The notes below the pieces were generated by a model. That model had not been told where the DNA came from. It saw nothing but the letters and a program-made list of their open reading frames with translations, and did not search any database. This document shows, piece by piece, positions 7,634-14,316 of a DNA stretch of 45,702 nt. Source of the stretch: a virus. Location: the IMG/VR virus record IMGVR_UViG_3300035670_000384, positions 1 to 45,702 of that record. The stretch is one strand, 5' to 3'. Every line of letters starts with the position of its first letter. Position 1 is the first letter of the stretch. A program made the position numbers and the translations under genes.

Positions 7634-8935
7634 TTATTTTATACGCCATCTATCAAAATTATTTTGTCTTGGAATATAAACAGTTTCGGAGTGGTGGCTT
7701 GCAGGTACTACTTCCGGGAGTTCTACTGTGAGATAAGCTAGCGCATCCATAGCATGATCGTTTATCTTCATAGGCACTTCTTTTACAGCTTGGCCATCTT
7801 TAACCTCGGTATATTCATAGCTTTCAAATTCCCGTATTGTATTAACACAATTAGAAAATATAAACAGCTTTCCATTTTTTAATTTCTCGCTTACCTTTCT
7901 AATCTTGTATTGCTGCCACCCCTCGTTATTACTGCCATGTATTTTTTGTACTGCTTTTACCGGGATCAAGTATTTATTAATTTCCTCTATATCTGATTTC
8001 TGTGCTGAATCCCCCACTGTAAAAGTGAACATCCTGCCAATGCTTTTTTGCTTTATTAGCTGGGCAAGATCGGGAGTTTGAAGCCCTGACGAATATATCT
8101 CATCATATACATACATTATCCCTTTATAATCTATAGCCACAAAGACTACTGCGCTGGGATTTACAAAACCAAAGTCAATTCCCCTGTAATAACTCCAATC
8201 AGATTTAAGCTCTATAGGCTCTATAACATTAGTATCTCTGTCAAACTCTTTATACACCAGTCCTGCAAATCTTTTAAATTCAGCAAGATACTCCTGTGCA
8301 AATGAATCCTCGTCTAGTTCTGCTCTTGCCTGCTCTATTTCTTTTTTTGGAATATGGGGATTGTCATAGCTTGTGAACCGCCAAGATTTCCACATGGGAT
8401 CAATGTTGCCCTGCCCTTTTTTCCAAAGATCGTAGAAATGATTATAGCCAACCGGAGTAGAGATAAAAATAGCCGGAGCAGAGTAGTCTGTAAGAGTAGG
8501 CCTTAGTGCTTCCTCCCATACATCCCGCCAATTACGCATTTGTGCTATTTCATCTACTATCAATCCTCGCAGCTTAACCCCCCTTAACCTATCAGGATTC
8601 TCTGCTGATCTTAGAGATATCCTTGATCCGTTTTGCAGTGTAAGTTCAAGCTCTGCCTCGTTTTTTTTAGTTACCCATTTAGACGGTATTTCATTTAAAA
8701 AGCCCTGCTTCCAGTGAATATCCTTGCCCATGCTAAAAGTAGGCGATACTATCCAGTAGTCACCCGGTGTTTGAGTTGCCCATTTAAGCACCATCATCCT
8801 TGATAGTACAGATTTACCCCACCTACGCCCTGCTGTGATGACTTTGAACCTATGCGGATCAGTAGCCACCTTAAATTGCCCACCAGAGTGGAGCTTTACA
8901 TTTATAGATTCTTTTTTTCTTTGTACAGGTAACAT
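7634..8935 (-). CDS. terL: Terminase large subunit
   Basis: 433 aa packaging ATPase/nuclease that drives DNA into the prohead through the portal. Walker A is GRRWGKS (about residues 36-42); Walker B/catalytic Glu is in GLIVDE; the RNase H-like nuclease Asp residues are in GIDFGF, VGDSAQ and NDHAMDALAYL near the C-terminus. Length is typical. ATG at 8935 has no Shine-Dalgarno; it starts 4 nt after the stop of an 80-codon frame (8939-9181), so coupling is possible. The next gene downstream is portal, separated by a structured non-coding stretch. Confidence 0.93.
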   Translation of the reverse strand: MLPVQRKKESINVKLHSGGQFKVATDPHRFKVITAGRRWGKSVLSRMMVLKWATQTPGDYWIVSPTFSMGKDIHWKQGFLNEIPSKWVTKKNEAELELTLQNGSRISLRSAENPDRLRGVKLRGLIVDEIAQMRNWRDVWEEALRPTLTDYSAPAIFISTPVGYNHFYDLWKKGQGNIDPMWKSWRFTSYDNPHIPKKEIEQARAELDEDSFAQEYLAEFKRFAGLVYKEFDRDTNVIEPIELKSDWSYYRGIDFGFVNPSAVVFVAIDYKGIMYVYDEIYSSGLQTPDLAQLIKQKSIGRMFTFTVGDSAQKSDIEEINKYLIPVKAVQKIHGSNNEGWQQYKIRKVSEKLKNGKLFIFSNCVNTIREFESYEYTEVKDGQAVKEVPMKINDHAMDALAYLTVELPEVVPASHHSETVYIPRQNNFDRWRIK

Positions 8936-8938
8936 AAT

Positions 8939-9181
8939 TTACAAGCTAAACCCCCTTGCCGGCTGTGCCGCGAGTGTGCAAGCTATATATATAAGAGGTA
9001 AACCCCCGTCTTTCTGTAGCGCCCCCTCCCCCCGCCTACTATTTTTTAATTGTTTTACTATGCTATGGGTTGCATGATACATATTATTATATAAAAAGCA
9101 TGACAAACTATGTTGGATATGTCGTATAATCAATGTATAACGACTAAGATATGTATTTTGGCCTGTTTTAATCTGTTTCAT
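8939..9181 (-). CDS. Doubtful 80-aa frame between terminase subunits
   Basis: The start overlaps the small-terminase stop by 14 nt and the stop is 3 nt before the large-terminase ATG, so it fits the space exactly. The translation is Arg/Gly/Leu-rich at its end and resembles no known protein. The DNA underneath has G-tracts unusual for this genome, so the sequence may be conserved for another reason (packaging site). Confidence 0.25.
   Translation of the reverse strand: MKQIKTGQNTYLSRYTLIIRHIQHSLSCFLYNNMYHATHSIVKQLKNSRRGEGALQKDGGLPLIYIACTLAAQPARGFSL
8940..9045. other. GC-rich tract upstream of terL, possible packaging (cos/pac) site
   Basis: On the minus strand there are G6, G5, G5 and G5 runs within about 100 nt plus a nested hairpin (CTTGC ... 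CGGC-ACA-GCCG ... GCAAG, about 8955-8985). This is the most GC-rich patch in an AT-rich genome and lies between the two terminase genes, a frequent position for cos/pac. No end structure can be proven from sequence. Confidence 0.25.
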
Positions 9182-9689
9182 CGATAAAATTTACATTCAT
9201 TTGTAAAAAAGTTTGGCCACCCGGGGATGTGTCTTGCAATCGTCCGGCAATCCTTTGCATATCTCTCCAATACTTATGATCCTTTGTAGCTCGCTTGATT
9301 CCAATTGCATCTAAATGAGCGCCGTATACTTTTATGCGTTCATTCCATTGGCTCATATACCAATCAATGAATCCGGGTTCTTGTTGCCATGCATACCAGT
9401 TCGATCTATCAAGCCCAACAGCACTTGATATTTCGCTTATATTATCAGTCATTAATTCCATAGCTTTGTTAAGCCAATTCACTTGGGTCATGCGAGGCTG
9501 GAATTTTACTATCTCCTTTGTGGACTCGTAACTACTAAGTTCTTTTACTTCTTTTTCTACAATTTCACCGGCTACAAAATTATCATTATTTATCCCAACC
9601 AGCGTTGTAATATTATCAATATTATCTTGACTATTTTTTTCTACTTTTTCTATTTTTTTTGTCTTTTTTCTTTTTTTCTTATATGCCAT
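9168..9689 (-). CDS. terS: Terminase small subunit candidate
   Basis: 173 aa from ATG at 9689. A basic Lys/Arg-rich N-terminus is followed by a helix-turn-helix segment (ISEISSAVGLDRSNWYAWQQ, about residues 87-106) and a WRDMQRIAGR helix, as in small terminases that bind packaging sites. It lies directly upstream of the large terminase. I chose this start rather than an upstream in-frame ATG at 9836 because the canonical promoter 9697-9725 puts +1 one base before this ATG. Confidence 0.75.
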   Translation of the reverse strand: MAYKKKRKKTKKIEKVEKNSQDNIDNITTLVGINNDNFVAGEIVEKEVKELSSYESTKEIVKFQPRMTQVNWLNKAMELMTDNISEISSAVGLDRSNWYAWQQEPGFIDWYMSQWNERIKVYGAHLDAIGIKRATKDHKYWRDMQRIAGRLQDTSPGGQTFLQMNVNFIDETD

Positions 9690-9696
9690 TGATGGC

Positions 9697-9725
9697 AATA
9701 TAACAATACAAAACAAGTAGTTCAA
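9697..9725 (-). promoter_or_regulatory. Sigma70-type promoter for terminase operon
   Basis: TTGAAC (9720-9725), 17 bp, TATATT (9697-9702), 7 nt to the ATG at 9689. A canonical bacterial promoter giving a leaderless or 1-nt-leader mRNA. Confidence 0.65.
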
Positions 9726-9732
9726 AAAAGTA

Positions 9733-9761
9733 TTGACACAAAACACTTGACAATGTATAGT
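9733..9761 (+). promoter_or_regulatory. Sigma70-type promoter for plus-strand operon
   Basis: TTGACA (9733-9738), 17 bp, TATAGT (9756-9761); predicted start near 9768, about 100 nt before the first gene. It is divergent from, and overlaps the upstream region of, the terminase promoter, so one regulator could control both. Confidence 0.65.
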
Positions 9762-9867
9762 GTATGCTGTAAGCTGTACACAATGCACTTTGAAAATTGA
9801 ATATCTCAAACACAAAAAAACAAAATAGTTTATCAAGTTTTAGTATTTATTTATGAAAGGTAAAAAA

Positions 9868-10248
9868 ATGACCTATACAAAAGAACAAAAAAATAATTAT
9901 TTTACTAATTTACGCACCGAGTGGAAAAAATCCAAAGCGATGGCTGAAAATGATCAGCTCATGCAAGCCTTATATCGTGAGGCCGGCGTAAATTTCAGTT
10001 ATTGGAGTTTTGCATTTACAAAGTATGAAATGGATGCCAAAGGTTTACATGGCACACCTTACATTGATTGTAAAACTTTCAATGGTTGGAGGGATGCCGG
10101 TTTTATAGTAAACAAAGGAGAAAAAAGCGTTATAAGGGGTATAACTTGGATACATCCAAAAGGTAAAGACGGCGACGAGGATGAAACCTTTTTATATCCA
10201 AAGGTATATAACCTTTTTCATGTCAGTCAAGTTTCAGAAATTAAATAG
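9868..10248 (+). CDS. ArdC-like (N-terminal domain) protein
   Basis: 126 aa. The segment FNGWRDAGFIVNKGEKSVIR followed by YPKVYNLFHVSQV matches the pattern of the ArdC N-terminal single-stranded-DNA-binding domain (Gly + V-x-K-G-E-K, then 'K-V-Y-N-V-F-N-V-x-Q'). ArdC proteins protect incoming DNA from restriction and bind ssDNA; the C-terminal metalloprotease domain is absent here. ATG at 9868 follows AAAGG at 7-8 nt; an in-frame ATG at 9853 is possible. First gene of the plus-strand operon, consistent with early expression. Confidence 0.5.
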   Translation: MTYTKEQKNNYFTNLRTEWKKSKAMAENDQLMQALYREAGVNFSYWSFAFTKYEMDAKGLHGTPYIDCKTFNGWRDAGFIVNKGEKSVIRGITWIHPKGKDGDEDETFLYPKVYNLFHVSQVSEIK

Positions 10249-10272
10249 TTTATCAATTTACAGGAGGTAAAA

Positions 10273-10404
10273 ATGGAAAATCTGCTCAAATATTACCATG
10301 CAATAGCAACCGGTAATAGTGTAATGAGTTTATATTATGCCTATTTACTAGGTTATATAAACAAAGCGGAATTTGACCGATTAAGAGCAAATCCCGCTAA
10401 GTAA
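10273..10404 (+). CDS. Small hypothetical protein (43 aa)
   Basis: The ATG is preceded by a perfect AGGAGG at 6-7 nt spacing, and the frame closes with TAA. The product is Tyr/Leu/Ala-rich (LYYAYLLGYINKAEFDRL), resembling one short amphipathic helical unit. It lies 24 nt after the ArdC-like gene and is clearly in its operon. Function unknown. Confidence 0.6.
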   Translation: MENLLKYYHAIATGNSVMSLYYAYLLGYINKAEFDRLRANPAK

Positions 10405-10418
10405 TAAAATTTTCAAGA

Positions 10419-10468
10419 CCTATAAAAGCCTTGTAATGCTTATTATAGCATTGCAAGGCATGAATAGG
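10419..10468. repeat. Long inverted repeat upstream of 165-aa gene
   Basis: 13-bp arms (10428-10440/10447-10459, one T/G difference that still pairs in RNA) with a 6-nt loop, inside a second 5-bp stem (10419-10423/10464-10468). It ends 10 nt before the ATG at 10479 and has no T-tract on the plus strand, so a translational or processing role fits better than termination. Confidence 0.6.
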
Positions 10469-10478
10469 CAATAAAAAA

Positions 10479-10976
10479 ATGACACAAAAAGAAGCAATCA
10501 AAAATATAGTAGAAACATTTGATGATAGACGACTAGCTTATCAATTTATTTTTAATTGGCTTGAGGATATCAACTGGCATAGGGAAAATACTATACTATC
10601 CGAACAGTTAAATAAGCATGATTTCAGATATTTAGATGCCTTGGAGAGATTGTATCAAGCAACCCATCAAGGTAACTATGCACATCAATATATAGTTGAT
10701 TTATTAGCAAATGACCTCGAGCTTGCCGGTGCGCTTGTAGATATAGAGAATAAAAGGGTTGCATTTTATAGAGGGTATAGGTTCGACTCGGAGCATCTGC
10801 ATGAGTTTGACAAGACCCAGTTTTATAGAGCATTTAACTATATATGGGGTTGGGGTATCACAACTGCTGATTGGGTAAAGACATCCGGTCCGGAGTTTGT
10901 CGATGAAGTAATAGAGTTAGTAGAGCCTATTTTTAAAGAAAAAGCGGCCTACGATAAAGCAATGAGGGGTTACTAA
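10479..10976 (+). CDS. Hypothetical protein (165 aa)
   Basis: Acidic, helical protein with many aromatic residues (FNYIWGWGITTADW near residue 130). No family recognised. The ATG sits just after a large hairpin (10419-10468) and has only a weak ribosome-binding site, so translation may be controlled by that structure. Third gene of the plus-strand operon. Confidence 0.6.
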   Translation: MTQKEAIKNIVETFDDRRLAYQFIFNWLEDINWHRENTILSEQLNKHDFRYLDALERLYQATHQGNYAHQYIVDLLANDLELAGALVDIENKRVAFYRGYRFDSEHLHEFDKTQFYRAFNYIWGWGITTADWVKTSGPEFVDEVIELVEPIFKEKAAYDKAMRGY

Positions 10977-10977
10977 A

Positions 10978-11175
10978 ATGTCTATCCCTGCCACATACTC
11001 TAAAACATGGCTGGTCTATGTTACCGATAAAAAAGGCAACACTAGGCTAGCCACAAGGCTACCGGATGAGACTTGCTTACAAGCGACAGTAAGGTATTAT
11101 CAAAGTATGCCAAGTACTAAATTAATCTATGCTAGGAGGGCAAAAATATATGGAGGTAAAAGAGTCACGCAATAA
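10978..11175 (+). CDS. Hypothetical protein (65 aa)
   Basis: Starts 1 nt after the previous stop (TAAAATG), suggesting coupled translation. Basic, with a beta-rich look (WLVYVTDKKGNTRLATRL). It overlaps the following HTH gene by 26 nt. Function unknown. Confidence 0.55.
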   Translation: MSIPATYSKTWLVYVTDKKGNTRLATRLPDETCLQATVRYYQSMPSTKLIYARRAKIYGGKRVTQ

Positions 11176-11323
11176 ACAGATTTACGAGGATAAAAAAACA
11201 TTATCCTATACCCAATTAATCCAGAAATATGGGCTATCACTTGCAACACTGCAAAGGATAGTGCAAAGAGAAAAGCTAAGAGAATTTGAGGATGCCCAAA
11301 ACCAAGAAAAGACCGGGAATTAA
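11150..11323 (+). CDS. Small helix-turn-helix protein
   Basis: 57 aa. LSYTQLIQKYGLSLATLQRIVQ (about residues 15-36) is a clear helix-turn-helix; the rest is charged. I chose ATG 11150 because GGAGGG lies 9 nt upstream; an in-frame ATG at 11129 would place that motif inside the gene. It is the last gene of the plus-strand operon and the only obvious DNA-binding protein in it, so it could be the operon's regulator or an excision factor. The stop lies in the loop of the terminator. Confidence 0.55.
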   Translation: MEVKESRNKQIYEDKKTLSYTQLIQKYGLSLATLQRIVQREKLREFEDAQNQEKTGN

Positions 11324-11338
11324 AACCCGGTTTTTTTT
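11312..11338 (+). terminator. Rho-independent terminator of plus-strand operon
   Basis: ACCGGG, 8-nt loop, CCCGGT followed by a run of T. It may also slow minus-strand transcripts, whose last gene ends at 11340. Confidence 0.85.
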
Positions 11339-11339
11339 G

Positions 11340-11495
11340 TTATGTAAACCAAAGTGTAGCCTTGCTTGGTTTATATTCAATACCAAATTTGTACCAATAG
11401 CCAATATTAAAGCCACAATCGCAAAACTGCCTATCAGCCGGCATGTCTTTTTTACACTTAGGGCAAGTTCTTAATTTATTCTTGTTTTTTGTCAT
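11340..11495 (-). CDS. Small zinc-ribbon protein (51 aa)
   Basis: CPKCKK (residues 11-16) and CDCG (25-28) form a four-Cys zinc ribbon, followed by a short aromatic tail. ATG at 11495 overlaps the end of the upstream 120-aa gene by 20 nt, so translation is coupled. Last gene of the long minus-strand early operon; it ends directly at the terminator hairpin. Role unknown. Confidence 0.6.
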   Translation of the reverse strand: MTKNKNKLRTCPKCKKDMPADRQFCDCGFNIGYWYKFGIEYKPSKATLWFT

Positions 11496-11838
11496 CTTTC
11501 AATTTGAATTTAACACTCTCGGCTGCATTAATATTAAAAAACACAGCCGCACCGTGATCCTCGTCATCTTCCCCGCATAGCCATTGCATAAAATGTCTAA
11601 ATGCCGAGCTTTTAAATCTGTCCAGCTCGTCTTGACTGTTTGCCAACTGCCAGTTACGCCTACCGTACTTGTCTGCGCCCCTCGCCATAAGTTCTGCCCA
11701 CCTCGTCAACATTTGATCTTTATAGGGCATGAAGTCGGTTAAACATAATTGAAAGTCGGGCTTGCCCTCCTGCGTATCTCTACGCATCCCGGAGTTATAA
11801 TTGATTCTTTTTCCGCTATCCTTTGTTTGATATTTCAT
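11476..11838 (-). CDS. dATP/dGTP pyrophosphohydrolase-like protein (DUF5664 type)
   Basis: 120 aa. The pattern R-R-D ... GKPDF near residue 20, then GADKYGRRNWQ, RHFMQWLCGEDDEDHG and a final N-I-N segment matches the small phage proteins described as dATP/dGTP diphosphohydrolase N-terminal (DUF5664) family; His/Glu/Asp residues in RHxxxWxxGExxD are the likely metal ligands. A role in shaping nucleotide pools during phage replication is inferred. AGGGGGA precedes the ATG at 11838 by 6-7 nt. Confidence 0.6.
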   Translation of the reverse strand: MKYQTKDSGKRINYNSGMRRDTQEGKPDFQLCLTDFMPYKDQMLTRWAELMARGADKYGRRNWQLANSQDELDRFKSSAFRHFMQWLCGEDDEDHGAAVFFNINAAESVKFKLKDDKKQE

Positions 11839-11847
11839 ATAGTCCCC

Positions 11848-11937
11848 CTAAAAAATAAAACAACAAATAATACTAATAATGGCGGGTAAAATTAAACACC
11901 CGGATAATATACAAGATATACAGATTTGCTCATCCAT
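11848..11937 (-). CDS. Tiny hydrophobic peptide (29 aa)
   Basis: ATG at 11937, one base after the previous TAA, ending with TAG at 11848. After a short acidic start the rest is one membrane segment rich in Ile/Leu/Cys. No Shine-Dalgarno; re-initiation is needed. Could be a small membrane toxin/antiholin-like peptide or chance. Confidence 0.3.
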   Translation of the reverse strand: MDEQICISCILSGCLILPAIISIICCFIF

Positions 11938-11938
11938 G

Positions 11939-12049
11939 TTATTTATCAGATATCCCTTTTATAAGTTTATAATAATACTCTATTAAACTTTCATGTATCC
12001 AATGTCCGTTTACTTTTATGAATTTGTTTTTTATCCATTTATTTTTCAT
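11939..12049 (-). CDS. Small basic peptide (36 aa)
   Basis: ATG lies within the end of the preceding gene (overlap 11 nt), and the frame closes with TAA. Lys/Tyr/Ile-rich. The overlap style is the same as in neighbouring genes of this operon, which is the main support. Function unknown. Confidence 0.4.
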   Translation of the reverse strand: MKNKWIKNKFIKVNGHWIHESLIEYYYKLIKGISDK

Positions 12050-12233
12050 ATACTATTTTGTGTATCTTTTCTTCTTTGTATTCTTTTGGTAGATCATAAA
12101 TTTTTACTAGACTATCACAATTTGTAAAAAACTCATCTAATAATAATTTCTCTATCTCCTGCAATGCCTTATAGGTTTCATACTCATAATTTATAGTACC
12201 CCAATAATGATTTCTTAATATTCTTTCAATCAT
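12039..12233 (-). CDS. Hypothetical protein (64 aa)
   Basis: Acidic helical protein (ALQEIEKLLLDEFF). ATG at 12233 overlaps the stop of the repeat-encoded frame upstream (ATATGATTG). No family recognised. Confidence 0.5.
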   Translation of the reverse strand: MIERILRNHYWGTINYEYETYKALQEIEKLLLDEFFTNCDSLVKIYDLPKEYKEEKIHKIVYEK

Positions 12234-12472
12234 ATAGACCTAGACCCAGACCAAGACCAAGACCAAGACCCAGACCTAGACCAAGACCTAGACCCAGACC
12301 TAGACCTAGACCAAGACCAAGACCAAGACCTAGACCCAGACCTAGACCTAGACCCAGACCAAGACCTAGACCCAGACCTAGACCTAGACCAAGACCTAGA
12401 CTCAGACCTAGACCAAGACCCAGACCTAGACCTAGACAAATATAATGTATTTATGTTATATTCTATAAACAT
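12230..12472 (-). CDS. Frame reading hexamer repeat as (Ser-Arg/Gly/Trp)n
   Basis: 80 codons from ATG at 12472; after 12 ordinary residues it becomes an alternation of Ser with Arg, Gly or Trp produced by a TCTNGG hexamer. It fits the operon spacing (4-nt overlaps with neighbours). However, the changing base N alters the amino acid in this frame and is silent in two other frames, so protein selection is not visible here. Either a low-complexity protein or an open frame over a DNA repeat. Confidence 0.3.
   Translation of the reverse strand: MFIEYNINTLYLSRSRSGSWSRSESRSWSRSRSGSRSWSGSRSRSGSRSWSWSWSRSRSGSRSWSRSGSWSWSWSGSRSI
12235..12437. repeat. 34-unit hexanucleotide tandem repeat NAGACC
   Basis: Thirty-four units with one degenerate position: on the plus strand the base before AGACC is T (16), A (10) or C (8) and never G. 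All other positions are invariant except one C>T (end of unit 28) and the last partial unit. No comparable repeat occurs elsewhere in the window. Confidence 0.95.
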
Positions 12473-12473
12473 T

Positions 12474-12815
12474 TTATTTCTGAGAAGTTGGTAATTTGTG
12501 CACCCAGGGAAACATATCTACTATTGAGTCTATGTTTAGAAATGCCTCTCCTACAGGTTCAACCTCATCTAAAGTACCATCTTTGATAGCGTTCATAAAC
12601 CTACCGCTATCTGCTACCCAAGAGGCATTTTTTAGTTGAAAGAACTTACCTACTCTTTTAACCACCTCTCCTACCATGTGATAGGTTACGGTTCTGATAA
12701 ATAATTTTTTACCTATGAAATCATCAAGGCTATCAACCTCAATGGTTTCCTCTTGCGTGAGCTGGTCTTTAATCAGCTCATAAGTTTCATCACTTATTTC
12801 TAAAACTTTAGTCAT
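12474..12815 (-). CDS. Hypothetical phage protein (113 aa)
   Basis: Mixed acidic protein with a beta-rich centre (KKLFIRTVTYHMVGEVVKRV) and a C-terminal FLNIDSIVDMFPWVHKL. AAAGG lies upstream of the ATG at 12815. Style matches small conserved early phage proteins; I cannot assign a function. Confidence 0.6.
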   Translation of the reverse strand: MTKVLEISDETYELIKDQLTQEETIEVDSLDDFIGKKLFIRTVTYHMVGEVVKRVGKFFQLKNASWVADSGRFMNAIKDGTLDEVEPVGEAFLNIDSIVDMFPWVHKLPTSQK

Positions 12816-12854
12816 TTTATGACCTTTCTTTTAATTAAATACTTTAGTTTGTCT

Positions 12855-13091
12855 TTATTCTCGTATGGGTTCATCTTCTCTATTCTCCTGATACCAAATA
12901 TATAAGGGGTTTGTTTTCAGCAGTTCTTCTGAGCATTCTTCCCAAAGACTATCTGCTTCTTTTATCCACATGGCTTTTATTAGCTCATTCATAAGTTTTA
13001 TTTTTTTCCACTCTTTTTCACTTACATTAGTAGCCTCATCAATTATTATCTTTGGGTAGTCAGCAGGCAGTCTATAATTTGTCTCAATCAT
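12855..13091 (-). CDS. Hypothetical protein (78 aa)
   Basis: Acidic, Trp/Glu/Lys-rich helical protein. The ribosome-binding site AAAGGAGGTAAGG lies inside the last codons of the upstream gene, giving an ATGA-type overlap. Function unknown. Confidence 0.6.
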   Translation of the reverse strand: MIETNYRLPADYPKIIIDEATNVSEKEWKKIKLMNELIKAMWIKEADSLWEECSEELLKTNPLYIWYQENREDEPIRE

Positions 13092-13387
13092 TCTCCCTTA
13101 CCTCCTTTGGTTTGTGAAAGTAAAGGCAAATATAGGAACACCAAATAACTTAAACTATTTAATGTTTTCCACCTTTTTATTATTTGCCATTTCTTCATTT
13201 TATTAAGTCTTTCAATATGTCCTTTTATTGCGTTATGCAACATATTCATTTCGTAACTTATTTGAAAAGCAAAACCAGCCCTAACTTCTTCCGCATATCT
13301 TTTGGCATACTCATCACTACCAAGATATTCAACTGCTTTTGTTAAACTCTCTACTGTTAAAATGTCTCTTGTGGTTTCTTTACTCAT
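13088..13387 (-). CDS. Hypothetical protein (99 aa)
   Basis: Helical protein with a hydrophobic stretch near the C-terminus (LSYLVFLYLPLL) ending in LSQTKGGKGE. That tail is encoded by a DNA cassette that also carries the next gene's ribosome-binding site and recurs at the ends of the two genes upstream. The start follows AAAGGAGATAC in the upstream gene. Function unknown. Confidence 0.55.
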   Translation of the reverse strand: MSKETTRDILTVESLTKAVEYLGSDEYAKRYAEEVRAGFAFQISYEMNMLHNAIKGHIERLNKMKKWQIIKRWKTLNSLSYLVFLYLPLLSQTKGGKGE

Positions 13388-13556
13388 CTGTATCTCCTTT
13401 AGTTTGTGATAAGTAAACGGATGGCGATGTTGACGCAGACGGTAGTGTTGATGTGGACAGAGACATACTTACACTTCTTCCCGTTCCATCACTTCCAGCA
13501 TGACTTAAAAGCCCTATTCCTAATAAAACTAATGTTCCTAATATAAAGTTAATCAT
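13380..13556 (-). CDS. Small membrane or exported protein (58 aa)
   Basis: ATG at 13556 follows AAAGGAGGTAAGGA. An N-terminal hydrophobic helix (FILGTLVLLGIGLL) is followed by a Ser/Thr/Pro-rich tail ending in LSQTKGDTDE. It fills the gap between two larger genes with 4- and 8-nt overlaps. One membrane helix or an uncleaved signal is likely; function unknown. Confidence 0.55.
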   Translation of the reverse strand: MINFILGTLVLLGIGLLSHAGSDGTGRSVSMSLSTSTLPSASTSPSVYLSQTKGDTDE

Positions 13557-13783
13557 TCCTTACCTCCTTTAGTTTGTGATAGGTAGAAGGTAACATCTGA
13601 TTGGGTTATTGGAGATGCGTTAAAATAACCTCTATTTTGCCAATCAGCAAACCCCCTCACAGCTTCTTCTCTTTCCTTTTGTATGAGGTTAAACAGTTCC
13701 TCTATTGCCTTTGCCTGAAAAGGATGGTCTTCGGTCAGATACCCGTATTTATTTTCTAATATTTTTTCTATTTTATTTTTCAT
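13553..13783 (-). CDS. Hypothetical protein (76 aa)
   Basis: Helical acidic N-terminus (IEKILENKYGYL), aromatic middle, C-terminus LSQTKGGKE on the same repeated cassette as its two downstream neighbours. The ATG at 13783 overlaps the end of the upstream gene by 11 nt. Function unknown. Confidence 0.55.
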   Translation of the reverse strand: MKNKIEKILENKYGYLTEDHPFQAKAIEELFNLIQKEREEAVRGFADWQNRGYFNASPITQSDVTFYLSQTKGGKE

Positions 13784-13928
13784 TTATTTCTATTACCTCA
13801 AATAAAAACTTAACAATTCTTGCTACAAAGTCTTTGCTTGCCGGATGATTTGCATGATAACCAAATTCAACCTCTATCCAGTCCTGTAGCTTTTCGATAA
13901 ATTTTTGCTCTTGCTTTTTAGTTAGCAT
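13773..13928 (-). CDS. Hypothetical protein (51 aa)
   Basis: ATG at 13928 with GAGGT at 5-6 nt, TAA at 13773. Helical and acidic with a conserved-looking WIEVEFGYHANHPASKDFV core. Spacing and overlaps fit the operon. Function unknown. Confidence 0.5.
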   Translation of the reverse strand: MLTKKQEQKFIEKLQDWIEVEFGYHANHPASKDFVARIVKFLFEVIEINEK

Positions 13929-13930
13929 AA

Positions 13931-14014
13931 TTACCTCGCAATCTTTTTGGGCTTTTTATCCCATCTACTCCACGACCTTGAGTACTTTTTTTTATAATTT
14001 TCATCTTTTTTCAT
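13931..14014 (-). CDS. Tiny basic peptide (27 aa)
   Basis: ATG overlaps the stop of the upstream nuclease gene (AAATGA), with AAGGA just before it. Lys/Arg/Trp-rich. Supported by the overlap pattern only. Confidence 0.35.
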   Translation of the reverse strand: MKKDENYKKKYSRSWSRWDKKPKKIAR

Positions 14015-14316
14015 TTCCTTATAATCTCCATAAAATCCCCCCAAGACATAACAGCTAAATCAAGTCCTCTATCCCATCTAGCACGCACCACCCTTATTTT
14101 TCCTGCAAGGTCGGGCATTTCTAAATACGCCTGCTTTATGGGAGGATTTTTCCCAACCTTGCACTGTATTATGTAAGGATCGCAATCTGTTACATCAATG
14201 CCTGTTCCCTCTTGATACTCTAGGTTTCTCTTAGCATCCGGATAACCTATTTTTTGCATGTCTCTTGCAGTTTGTCTCTCAAAATTATGACCTTTTGTTC
14301 TTTGATACTTTCCCAT
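14011..14316 (-). CDS. Holliday-junction-resolvase-like / PDDEXK nuclease
   Basis: 101 aa. An early Glu (KGHNFERQTARDM), then GIDVTD and YIIQCKVGK form the E...GxD...QxK pattern of PDDEXK-fold resolvases/nucleases. It may process replication or recombination intermediates. It follows a Lys-rich zinc-type protein and precedes small genes; the ATG overlaps the upstream gene by 32 nt. Confidence 0.55.
   Translation of the reverse strand: MGKYQRTKGHNFERQTARDMQKIGYPDAKRNLEYQEGTGIDVTDCDPYIIQCKVGKNPPIKQAYLEMPDLAGKIRVVRARWDRGLDLAVMSWGDFMEIIRK

Noticed and set aside
9521-9560. Ninth copy of the late promoter motif (TAGTAGTTACGAG on the minus strand)
   Set aside because: The base content 17 bp upstream is GTAGAA, not TTGA, and it lies inside the small-terminase gene.
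9868-11323. CI-type repressor in the plus-strand operon
   Set aside because: Only one short HTH protein is present, without a cleavage or dimer domain; no repressor claim is warranted.
12235-12437. Diversity-generating retroelement template or CRISPR array
   Set aside because: No reverse transcriptase or cas genes in the window; variation is not adenine-specific and units have no spacers.
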